Shown piece by piece: positions 32,601 to 44,600 of a stretch of DNA of 64,000 bases. The notes below the pieces were generated by a model. That model had not been told where the DNA came from, did no database searches, and worked only from the letters and a program-made list of their open reading frames with translations. A program made the translations under genes and the position numbers. The DNA is from Doris montereyensis (Eukaryota; Mollusca; Gastropoda; Nudibranchia; Dorididae): contig JAXRKP010001740.1 in NCBI GenBank assembly GCA_037039925.1, positions 30,001-94,000 on the forward strand. Reading direction: 5' to 3'. Every line of letters begins with the position of its first letter. Positions within the stretch are counted from its first letter, which is position 1.

Positions 32601-35600
32601 TGCTCCGCCATATCCCTCCCTAAGATGTGCTAGAATTATGTTACCTGTCAACATGAAGTTAACCCCTACTTCTGCAGCACTAATTTTCCTGATGTACCTT
32701 TTCTTAACAAGTTTTACATATTGCTGTGAGACCTTGTTATCTGGTCTTGTATTGAAAATTTGCAGCCATGAAGAAGAAAAACACAATCCAAAGCTTGTCT
32801 TCAAAAATAATTATTAGTGTGATAACTGTTCTTTTCCTTGGTTTATCAAACCTAATCTGAAAGATAAAATTATTCCTTCATTATACAAAATGGAATTTCT
32901 ATCATTTAATTAAATCATTTACTGGTCATGTTAATTGTGTGATAAAGTAATCTGATTGATGAAGACAAATGCGGTGGTCTGCGCCAAGCAGAGGCTGGTC
33001 CTCGAGAGACAACAAAATGTGACCTCTTAGCCGGACGGTATCTTGGCGAATTAAACAGGATACGTGGCAGGTATAGCCTAGATAATTGCTACAGAACGTT
33101 TATCTGTCAGACCTTTATACTTAGCGCTCGACTCAAACCAGGAGGGAGAAGGTTATATTTAGAAGGAAGATTAGGAAGAACAAAGCAGTGTACATGTCTA
33201 GAAAACTGTATCCTCCTTTTTCTTTCTATTGGTCACAGCACTAAGAAGTTGCATCAAACACTAAGGCCTCATTCAGTTTTAATCCACACTATCATCGGTC
33301 CTTTATCAGTGTCATTGAAAACATGCTTCTAGTTTGCATCGATTATGGCATAATGCATTTGATTTGATTATGATGTCCGAATCACGGCGACTGCTCTGCA
33401 AGTGTTGCACGCTGATGCAGATCTTAGATGGCATTTATCTCCTTTATCTGATGGATGTTTAGCGTCAAAATCAAGGAGGATGAAACTGGCTAGGAGTAGC
33501 CAACACAATGTAGATCTTCAATGACATGTTCCATTTAGCAAGAAACACGTAATAGCCAACTTCAATTTGTCTTCTTTTTTTTTTACATTGTGTCAAGTAG
33601 ACCATTTGGCCTCCCAGGGAAAGAAAAACCTGCCTCTTAACCAAACTAAAGGTTTTTGAATTGGCCTCTTAGGCATGATAATTAAAGATGAAAAAATTTG
33701 TTTCACGAAAAAAGTGGCCTCTTAGTTTGAGACCACTGTAATGCATTCTCATAGCTGCCAACTAATATGTAATGAACATACTTACTACTTTGTTTTGTTT
33801 GGGTTTTTTTTGGTCTGTAAGTTTGTATTTACCTTTAAAAGTATGTACAGTCTCGTTTCGATACCCAGACTTCGATAATACGGATGTCTCAATAATCCAA
33901 ACAGATGAGCTGGGGTGGATTCCGGATCCGAACAGCTAATTTTTTAACAAGCTACCACATTATACAGAGTTTATCATAGTTTATGCTTCGATAATCCAAA
34001 CACTCAACTGTTCGAGATAGTCTAACCAATCCGCTAACAGTCTTTCCTATAGCCAATTCACGGCGTCGAAAAACCTGTACCTCTTAGTTTCTTCTACCCG
34101 CCAGGTCAGCTACCGGTCAGAAGGCAACGCAAGCCTTACCTGTCAACAGTTACGGAAATACCAATTAAGGGACCATATTATATTGTTCTTTTTTCACCAT
34201 ATTTATTAGTCTGAATGTCATAAGCGTGTGGTCACTAAGTGTGAACTGAGTACTTTTCCATTGTGCGCAAAAAATTATACCCAAGACATAGTTCATTATT
34301 ACGCAAGAAGAGTTCAAGGTTGGTTTAGGAAAATTGAAATTAATTGCGGCTTATATGAATTTAATTTTCAAAATCTCGAAAAACCGAACTTGCAATAATT
34401 ACCAAACTGGCAGAAACTCATCTCACTACATTTGTAAACCTGATAATGAAAATGTGATAAAGTGATGTAAGGAACACAATCCATTATATTATTGATACCC
34501 TTGATATTATAGTTATTGTTTCCCTTATCATGTTTACTATTACTTGTAAAAGTAATAGTCCCTGTTTTGACAAATAAAGGAACTTCCTGTTCAAATCATA
34601 ACAACAATGGCTGGTCAAAATCTAATAATCTAAGATCCTTAATATCTCAATCCATAAGCTACCTCAATGGCGACGAGGAATCTGAGCTACAATCATTAAC
34701 AGAGCAACCAGAGCATCTTTTGCTATAAAGGAAGTACTATATTTTGCTACAATGACGTTATTTGGCCATATTAATGAATTTAATGAAGCAACAGAAACCA
34801 TAGTTGATTACCTCGATAGAGTGCAATTCTACTTAGAAGCTAACGGGGTGGAGGACAACCAGAAAAAAGAGTAATTTTGCTATCAATAATTGGCCCTCAA
34901 CAGTTCAGGCTGTTGAAGGATTTAACATCACCAGCGAGTCCTGCCACAAAATCGTTTGACGAGCTATGTCAAATTTTACACAATCACCATGCCCCAACAC
35001 CACCTAAGTTCTTATGCAGAGCAAAATTTGAACTACGAACAAGACAGCTTCACGAATCCGTATCGGACTACGTTGCTGCTCTACGCCATATGAGCGAACA
35101 CTGTGAATTTGGAGAAACACTGAACGACAGGTTGTGTGAAAAGTTCGTCACCGGTGTAAACAGCACAGAAGTGCAACGTAAATTGGTTATGGAACCCAAC
35201 CTCACCATAGATAAAGCCATCCAAATTGCTACGACACACTTACAGTCTACAGATGCAGCCCGTTCTCTGGCACCAACATCTGTCAATGCCATCGGTAGAT
35301 ATCAAAACGCAATCGACATATGGCCCATGCTCACCCAAAATCTAATAATACAGACCCCACGCATCCCAACGCTCCCACTCCCAGTCATCGTTATCCCAAC
35401 CATCGAAAACCACTACCACCAATTATCGTAAAATCCCGCATTGACTACAAGATAGCTACAATCACGTACCAATCCACGAGGCTGACTTTCCAGTCTACTT
35501 AAAAGAGTTAGTTCCTAAATACACACCGAACAGATCACTGCGCCAGCGAGCAAGAAAATGATACAAACACCCAAAAAACTAAACTTAAGACTTGCGGAGA

Positions 35601-38600
35601 TAGGGCCCTACAAACACAAGCAGCCAAAATTTGGAACATTTTACCATGGGACGTCCAGTCTGCAGAGTCTTTGAATATACTGAAATCTCGCTTGAAGACC
35701 CACTACTTCTCCAACATATTTAGATGAATTTTATTGAATTGCATGCTTTTACTGAATTGATTGTGATACTATCTTTTATTGATGCATCTGTTTATGTAAA
35801 ATGTTTAAGCCATAGCATGCCATGCCTGTGTAATCATTTTGCTTGTAATGCGCCTTGAGCTCTTCTGAAAATATAAATATTCTTCTTATCTTATCTTATC
35901 TTTATCGTAACCCTACCACTACCATTAATCGTAACCCTACCCATCAAGCCAACAAGCAACCAATAACAAATGCTACCAAGCTGTCATGGCCCCCATTCAT
36001 CAAATCATTGCAAATTCAGAAATGCTGAACTTGCTACAACTGTAACCGCCATGCCAAGGTCATATTTCAAAGGCATGCTTGAAACCCATTAAGTACAAGG
36101 GCAAGCTAATCACAATTTTCGACATCGTCATCATTACCTACAAGATGAAGAGCACCCTGGTTCCGCTAACAGAAGATCCACATCCGGAAGGTTTTAACCT
36201 CTTTACCATTCAGTCAATGCCAAATTCCGCCTACAATGTTGAACTTGAAATTGAAAATAAAATTGTCGAATTCCAACTTGATACAGGAGCAGCAATCACT
36301 GTCATGAATAATCTTGATTTCAAAAAAATATTCAAAAATGAAATAGAACTTCAAACATCTTCGAAGAAATTACAGACCTACACTGGTACAAGTGGTGGGA
36401 GAGTGTTTAGTCCATGTCCAACACAATCAGAAGTTTATGAAATTACCCTTGTTAGTTGTCAAAGGGGAAGGTCCTCCATTATTGGGGAGAAACTGGTTGA
36501 AACACATGCAGTTAGATTGGAAAAATATTTTCTCGGTGAATGTCAACAATGTGTGTAATAGTACTGGATTTACACAATCAAGATTAGAAATGATCATCAA
36601 AAACTACAGTGATGTGTTTGGTTCGAATGGATTACTCAATGACAGAACAGTGACCATCAGTGTGAAGGACTCAAACCCAAAATATTGTAAAGCGAGAGTA
36701 CCACCATATGCTATGAGGGAGAAAATTGAAAAAGAGCTTGATAGACGAGCAAAATGGGATCATTAAGAAAGTAGAGAGCTCAGACTGGGCTAGTCCCATT
36801 GTACCAGTGCAAAAAGAAAGACGGTACCGTGAGAATCTGTGGAGATTATAAGATAACTGTGAATAGAGAAATAGAACAGAACAGATATCCAATTCCGAAC
36901 ATTGAAGATATAGCGCAAAAATTGTCGAAAGGTGAAAAATTCAGTGAACTTGATTTTCGCATGCGTATACGCAATTGAAACTGAACCCTGATTCCAGAAA
37001 ATATACAACCATAAACACACATAAGGGACTGTATCAGTATGAAAGACTCTGTTTCGGTATTAGCTCTAGTCCGGGTATATTTCAGAATGTAATGGACAGT
37101 ATGTTCCAAAACATGCCAAATGTATGTGTATATTTTGATAACCTGTATGTTACTGGTAAAGATGACACCGAGCATCTTCAAACACTGAAACAGTTTTGAA
37201 GTTGGTCAGAAAAAAAGGTCTTAAAGTCAACAAAGAAAATGTCAATTCATGTTGAATGATATAAATTTTTTGGGTTATAGTTATAGACTAAGCAAAGCAG
37301 GATTGAAACCTCAGTATGAGAAAACTAAAGCCATTAAAGAAGCTGCAGCGCCAGAAAATGCACAGCAACTTAAAGCTATTCTGGGAATGATTAACTATTA
37401 TTCTAAGTTCATTGGAAATCTTTCAAACACCTTATCTCCATTGTACAAACTATTAAAAAAGGATGTACCATGGAAATGGGGTGAGGAGCAAGAGACGGCT
37501 TTTAACACAGCTAAAAACATGTTATCATCAGAAACTTTGCTTATTCACTATAACCCAAAGAAGAAACTTGTACTAACTTGTGACGCCTCACCAAATGGGC
37601 TGGATGCAATTTTATCTCACATTGACGAAATAGGGGACAGGCCAATTGCATATGCAAGTAGGTCACTTAACCCAGCAGAGAAAAATTATTCCCAATTAGA
37701 CAGAAGGCCTAAGCATTATCTTTGGTGTTAGAAAATTTCACAAGTTCCTTTATGGTAACCATTTCACAATATTTACTGATCATAAGCCCTTATTAGGCTT
37801 ATTCGGCGAACACAAATCATTGCCTGAACATGCCTCGCCGAGGGTTCAGAGATGGGCAATGACACTATCAGGTTATAATTATGAGCTAAGGTATAAACCA
37901 GGCTCTGAAAACAGCTGACGGTCTTAGTAGACTTCCACTAAAAGAGCAAAATTGTTGCTATGTCCCAGAAGACATTGAAATATTATTTTCAATAATGGAT
38001 AACTCATATGTGACTGTGAACGATGTTAGGAGCGAGACTCACAAAGATGAGTGCCTGATAAAGGTATATGATTACTGTATGAATGGTTGGGTGGACGATA
38101 GTGTAGATGATGAATTGAAACCCTAAAAAAGAACAGAAAACTAGAACTAAGTTTAGAGGATGGATGCATCCTTTGGGGATCTAGAGTTGTGATACCTAAG
38201 AGTTTACATAAGCATGTTCTTACTACCTTGCACGATACGCACCTTGGTGCATCAAAAATGAAGAGTCTTGCACGGTCATGGTTTTGGTGGCCACAAATGG
38301 ATGCAGATATTGGGAAATTTGTTAAATTGTGCTCAACTTGCGCACAACATGCTAACCAACCCGCTAAGGCACCCTACACAATTGGGACTGGCCACTTGAG
38401 CCATGGAAACGCATCCATTTGGACTTTGCAGAACCTTTCATGAACAAAATGTTTTTGATTGTAATTGATTCACATTCTAAGTGGTTAGAAATTAAGATAA
38501 TGAATACAATAACAGCATCTTGCACTATCTTGGAATTGAAAGAAATCTTTTCCACTCATGGACTTCCAGACAAAATTGTCTCAGACAACGGTCCGAATTT

Positions 38601-41600
38601 CACTTCTCAATAATTTAAGCAATTCTGTGGTGCAAACGGCATAGAACACATTACAAGCTCACCCTATCATCCGGCTACAAATGGCCTTGCTGAATCAGCA
38701 GCAACGCATTTTTAAGAATGCAATGATTAAAATGGGTCCAAAGTTACCTATAAGAGAACGATTAAATAGATTCTTAGCTAAATATCGCTCAACACCTCAT
38801 GTAACAACAGGCGTTACTCCAAGTGAATTACTATGTGGCAGGAAGATGAAAACCCATCTTGACCTGCTCCATCCTACCGTTCAAAAGTCTGTTTATAACC
38901 ACCAAAAAGCTCAGAAATTTAATCACGACAGACATGCGGTTGAGAGAGAATTTGGAGTGAATGAGAGAGTATATTTGAGAAACTTTGGCAGGGGGAGAAG
39001 TGGGTGCCAGGTAGAAAAAAGACGGCCGGGATATTGGTTGTGCATCTGAACCACTAATGCCAGGCGGCCGAGATATTGGTTCACCAATCCAACCACTAAG
39101 AAGATCAGCGAGATCAATTAAGCCTCCAACTAGATTGATTTATAACTGACATTGAAGCACTTTTGAATTTTTGGTAATTTGTATTATTATTATTAATATT
39201 ATATCCTCCATATAATGTCTCTATTGTTTGAAGCGCTTGGTATTGGAGGTTTCATTTGAAATGACGAAGCTAGCTCTGTTTAACTAACAAGCACTGTGAT
39301 ATAAGCCACCTTGACAGACACGTAGAGAAAGAGAGAGAGAGAGAGCCACACAGAGAAAGAGAGAGAGAGACATAGTACATATGATATACATTGCTTAGCT
39401 GTCGATCGAGAAATATAGTATTATCAAAATTGACTCATATTACGCATAATATTATGAAAGAAAAGTGGCAGATGTATAAAGAAACACTCCTTAGTTGTAC
39501 TGAAGAGGTCTGTGGTAGGAAACAAATCAAAGGAGATAGGAAAAGAACAGCATGGTGGAATGAGAATGTCAAGACTAAGATCAAAGAAAAAAGGATGCCT
39601 GGAAGAAATACTTGCAAACAAAGAGACCAGAGGATAGAATAGATTACGTGAATAAAAGAATTATCGCCACAGAGGAAGTTAGAAAAGCAAAAACAGGAAC
39701 AATGGGAAGAGTTTGGACAAAGACTTCAAGGAAGCTATCGAGGAAATCAAAAGCTGTTTTGGGGGCAATGAAGAGCATGAGAAAGACCAAAGCATGCCCA
39801 ATACGACAAATTAAGAATGCCAAAGGAGAAATAATGAAAGAAGACAGCCAGATCATGGAAACATGGAAAAAGCTTTACCAATTACACAATCCCTCCAGAA
39901 CGTATGAAACAAGGAGGAAAGATCAATTAGTAAGAGTAACAAGTAATCCAGAGGAGACAGCAAAAGATGTAGATATATCAATGGAAGAACTCCAAACAGC
40001 TATAAGAAAATTAGGAAACGCCCAGGAGAAGATCAAATTTATCCAGAAATGATTAAAAACCAAGGGAGAGAGGCAGACAAATAACTACATGCAATATGCC
40101 AGACGACTGGAAAAGGGGAACGGTAGTACCAATACATAGGAAAGGATCAACTATGGAATGCTCAAACTATAGAGGGATATCAGTACTTAGCGTTCCAGGA
40201 AAAGTATATGCCAGGATACTGGAAATGAGACTAAGGAAAAGAGTAGAGGATCAGATTGAAGAGCATCAGAGTGGATTTAGACCAGGAAGGAGTGTACAAG
40301 ACCACATATTTACAATTAGACAAATAATAGAAAAATTCCTTGAAAGAAACATTGACTTGCACCTGTGTTTTATTGACTTAGAAAAGGCATTTGATGCAGT
40401 GAGGAGGGACGAACTATGGCATTCCTTAAAAGAACACAAATTAGAGCAAAATTTAATAGAAGCCATTAAAAGTTTCTACAATAAACCAACATGTGCAGTG
40501 AGAGTAGCTGGAAACATATCTGAAAAATTTGATGTAGATATAGGACTAAGTCAGGGTTGTATCCTAAGTCCTCTTTTGTTTATCACATTTATGGATTCAG
40601 TCGCAAAGGCATCCTCAAACATGAAGAAAATGAATGTAGGTATATGGAAGCTCAAACCAGTAAATATATCAATGCTTTCATTTGCCGATGATTTAATTCT
40701 GTTTGGAAAATCAGAAAGTGACCTTCAGTCAAATATCAACATTATGAACAACGAACTATATAAAAGAGGCATGAGAGTAAATGCAAAGAAAACCAAAACA
40801 ATGCTAGTAACTAGGGAAGCTAAAACACAAAATCTTAAAGTGTACAGGAGAATTTAGACCAAGTTCAAAGCTACAATTACCTAGAAGTGATGATTAACTC
40901 AGAGGGAAAACTAAGAGAAGGAATCAGTCAGAGAATCAAAAAGGCAAGTGCAATATATAACCATCTAGGAAAGGCATTTGTAGGTAAACAAGAATTGTCA
41001 ACAAGAACCAAAATGGCAGTATACAATACACTTTATTGTCCTCTCCTCTATGGCAGCGAAATCTGGATCTTAGACAGTAGAGAACACAGTAGAGCAGCTG
41101 AAATGAAATAGCTAAGAAGAGTAGTAGGGAAAACTAAAAGAGATAAAATCAGAAACACAACAATAAGATATCAAACCAAAGCAGATGGCATAAAAACTAA
41201 GATAGAAACAACTCAATTAAGATGGTTTGGGCATGTAAACAGAATGAATGACATTAGAATAGCTAAATCAGTATACAGTGCTAAAGCCCAAGGTAAAAGA
41301 CCAAAAGGCAGACCTCAGAGAAAGTGGGAAGAAGATATAAAAGAGGCATTGAAGCATAGAAATTTTACTTTTTTTGGAAGGAAACAGAATATCCCAAGAC
41401 AGAGAATCCTGGAGAAAGTTCATATTGGGCATCTGAACCCATACACCAAAAGGTAGAATGGGAACTGAGAAAGAAAGAAAGAAAGTAATAGACGGGCATA
41501 TAGTATACTTCTCAGAAAAGTGTATTGAGGGCTGGAGAGAGAGAGAGTTCTGGCAAGTAATGAACAGCATCGTTGTGCTCTGAATCCCCGTAAAATGCTC

Positions 41601-44600
41601 CATCACTGTAAATTCTGATTCAAAATGCGTCCCTTTGATCTTTGATTCGATAATCCGGAAAAATTGCTCAGAGAGTGTTCGGATTATTGAGATGCAACTG
41701 TATATCAGAGATAACTTTATTTTCTTTTTAAGTAACCTAAAGTTAACGGCGCAGACTGAGATAAATTTACGTGAAAGTTTAGCAACGCAATTCTGAGTTC
41801 ACAAAACTACAGTTGCAATTTGCCAAACAGACAAGACATCGGTGGAGTTTTTGTTATTTATCGTTAAGGGAGAAAATTCAAGTTAAATTATGTATGTTTT
41901 ATGGAGCACTACGAGCCAACTGTGCAAGTCAGAATTAGTTTTAGGCTTCTTTTATTTGAAAAGGTTGGCAGCTATGCATTCTTTTAAATCATTACTTTCT
42001 GGTTCAACCTTTTCATGAAGCTTTGGAAATCTGGAACATTTATTTTTAAACTCATTTTTTCAGGCTATGCCATCAATGACTCTAAGTTCAAGCTCAACGG
42101 GAATATCTGGACCATCATCTTCATCATTGTCATCACTATCTACATTGCCGCTGACATCGTTACAGACCCCCATCAATTCTTTTTCATCGGTTAACTCAGA
42201 GACGACCAGCTCAGAGAAACCGCCCACAATCTTTAGTTGTGTAGAAATGACAAGTGCCACAGATGTCAATGGGGCCAATGTAATCACTGTAACAGCTGTT
42301 ATCAAAGACGCACTCAAGTCGGATAATAACAACTTAAATAAAGGTGTCGATAAGGAGGTAAGATAGTTCTTAATTTTAATGCTGTGAGTAGAAAATGAGT
42401 TGTATTGTCTTCTAGGTAAACTTCTTGTAAACTACTGCAATATGAGAGGAATCATTCATAGGTTATTCAATCGTATCTGATCATTGAAAAGAGCTTAAAT
42501 CTGCGTAGATTTCATGTACCTAATAGCTGGAGTGCCATCTGATAGGGAGGATTTTTAAATTTCTGGTTAACGACATCAAAGACAAACATATGTCTTGAAA
42601 AATCTAAATTCTGTCATATGTGATTAAACTGAACCAATGGTTCTTGTCATTCCCCTCTTTGGTTGAATATTTATTCAAGTGTCGTATCATTGTCTATATT
42701 TTTTTTATTTATCTAGACTGTTTATGATCTAAGGGATAATGAAAATAAATGACATCGAGTTCAACCAAATGTGGTTCTACCTCCTTCTTCATCTCATTTT
42801 AGAAAGTCATCACCCCAATGATTCATACTTTGACTTAGATCTTAAATAATATGCGTAGGAGAAAACTCGCTGAACAAGTTGAAGAAACTTGTTCGTTAAA
42901 GTAAGAGATTGTTTACATTAAGCAAATGACAATCTGAAATGTGTGCTGGGGCAGGAAAATGTACTTGTTTGTAGTCATTCATGCAACAGTTTAAGGCGAG
43001 ATATCTAAATCTACTCAATAATTCATATTGATACTCTTCACAAAAGCCAATACAAAAGTTAGATAGCACAATATACACATTTTCTCAAGACAAACACAAA
43101 CCCAACCCAGGAATCTGTTTTAATCTGAATATGATTACGTTGAGAAATTTTTTATTTTTTTTGATATTCTAGATTTACACTAGACATTGTTTCCAGATTT
43201 ATCTATATCTAAATCCCAGATCTGAACTACTGTTTTTATCTAGAGAAATAGGTAGATTGGACCTTAATCTATTGATTTATTTTAGTATCTTGATTTAAAA
43301 TCTAGATGCTCATGTTCAGAAGTCAAATCCAGATCATGTGATAAGGCCGTATTCTCTAAAGATCAATTTACATGTATACAAAGAAAAATTTGATCTGTAC
43401 TCTTCACTGGCAGGAATCAGTTGCAGGGTTGAAATCGTCCAACAACTGAATTTACAGAATCTTTCAGGTTTAATGAAGCGTTTAGTGTTTAGCGCAACCC
43501 GTGGTTATAAGTCAAAATGCATCAGATCGTAAGGAAGTATTTCTGTAGTGTTTATGGCCTTATTAAAAAAAAAAAAAAGAGAAACAAGATGAAAATTGAT
43601 TAATCGTGTCATATCAATGAAGATAGCACTATTAAAATTAGTTTGATTTTAATGTTTATTGATATGAACATATAGGGCTTGGAACTTTTACGTAAGAACT
43701 TGTTCTTATTAAATGTTTTCAATAATCAACCAATTCAGGGTTTGATATTAACATAACCATCTTTCTATTTTTCTTTTGTAAGATGGAAAAGCCTGTGATT
43801 CCTGACAGCCTGCCTGTGCCAGTAGACACCAAGCCTGCCCAAGTTTCCACTCCATCTGTTGTAGACATGTCAACCATATCTGTCCTTCCTAGTGATTTAA
43901 CATCTCTGGGTGCCAAATCGGCAACATTTCCAGCTGTCTCAGAGACGTGCGAAGGTAAGAAGATGATTTACTCATCTGACTTAGTGCCTTCCGCTAGCAG
44001 TGGCATCATCTGTTGCAGCCTCGGCCTTTCTCCTTGTCTCTGCAGTGAAGACCAACTATTCAGTTATCGGTTTTTTTAGATAAGAAAGAAGATGTTCACT
44101 TAAGTTAATTTAACGGTTTAGAAAATAATATGATGTTTAGTCGCATTTTGATAAAGAATCACTTTTATAATTTAGATTTGTATATTTTGCCACACAAAAA
44201 AAAGTTTCATTTTTATTTTAGAATAGTTTATTGCCAATGATATCTCTTAACAAAGGAACATGCCCTGGCTGTGGGCAGGTGCTTGCAACTGTATCGCGGA
44301 CTAGGCGGCCCTGCCCTTTATGAGTCTCCTACTGCCTTGCAGGCGGGTCTTGACTGACCAGTTAACCGTGACAGAAAATCACAATCTGCTGCCTTGCAGA
44401 TTGGTCTTGGTTGACCAAAGACTAAGGGAGTTAATCTTGACACAAAATCACAACTTGCTGCCTTGCAGGTGGGTCTTGACTGATCAAAGACTAAAGGAGT
44501 TAACCTTGAAAGAAAATTGCAGCCTGCTGTCAGTTTTTGGTTGACCAAAGCTAAGGGAGTGACAGAAAATAACACACAAGGCCCGGTAGGGGGTCTCAAA

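Larger units (their letters stand above)
34755..39130 (+). mobile_element. Degenerate Ty3/Gypsy-type LTR retrotransposon internal region
   Basis: Gag-like sequence (about 34755-35431), a protease with LDTGAA (about 36280), RT (36580-37200), RNase H with TCDASPNGL (about 37580), and an integrase zinc-binding region and core (38190-38640, DNGPNF) occur in the usual Gypsy order, across many frame breaks and stops. The RT catalytic box reads YFDN instead of Y-x-D-D, so the RT is dead as read. No envelope gene is seen, and LTRs could not be recognised by eye. A LINE 3' fragment is inserted at 35540-35910. Confidence 0.85.
33846..41704. mobile_element. Pogo/Tigger-like DNA element ends enclosing a nested transposon island
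   Basis: The left end after TA (cagtctcgtttcgatac..ctcaataatccaaac, 33847-33904) is mirrored by the right end (gttcggattattgagatgcaactg, about 41679-41702, then TA). These read as one DNA transposon of about 0.5-1 kb whose inside now holds a Gypsy element and an RTE-like LINE. Shell boundaries with the inserts are not precise. Confidence 0.6.

Noticed and set aside
40096..41456. Considered as a host gene because the RT core is open
   Set aside because: Clear LINE RT motifs, 3' tail and multiple truncated relatives in the window show it is a retrotransposon copy.
42060..42332. Minus-strand frame of 90 residues
   Set aside because: Antisense shadow of the serine-rich L3MBTL exon 5.
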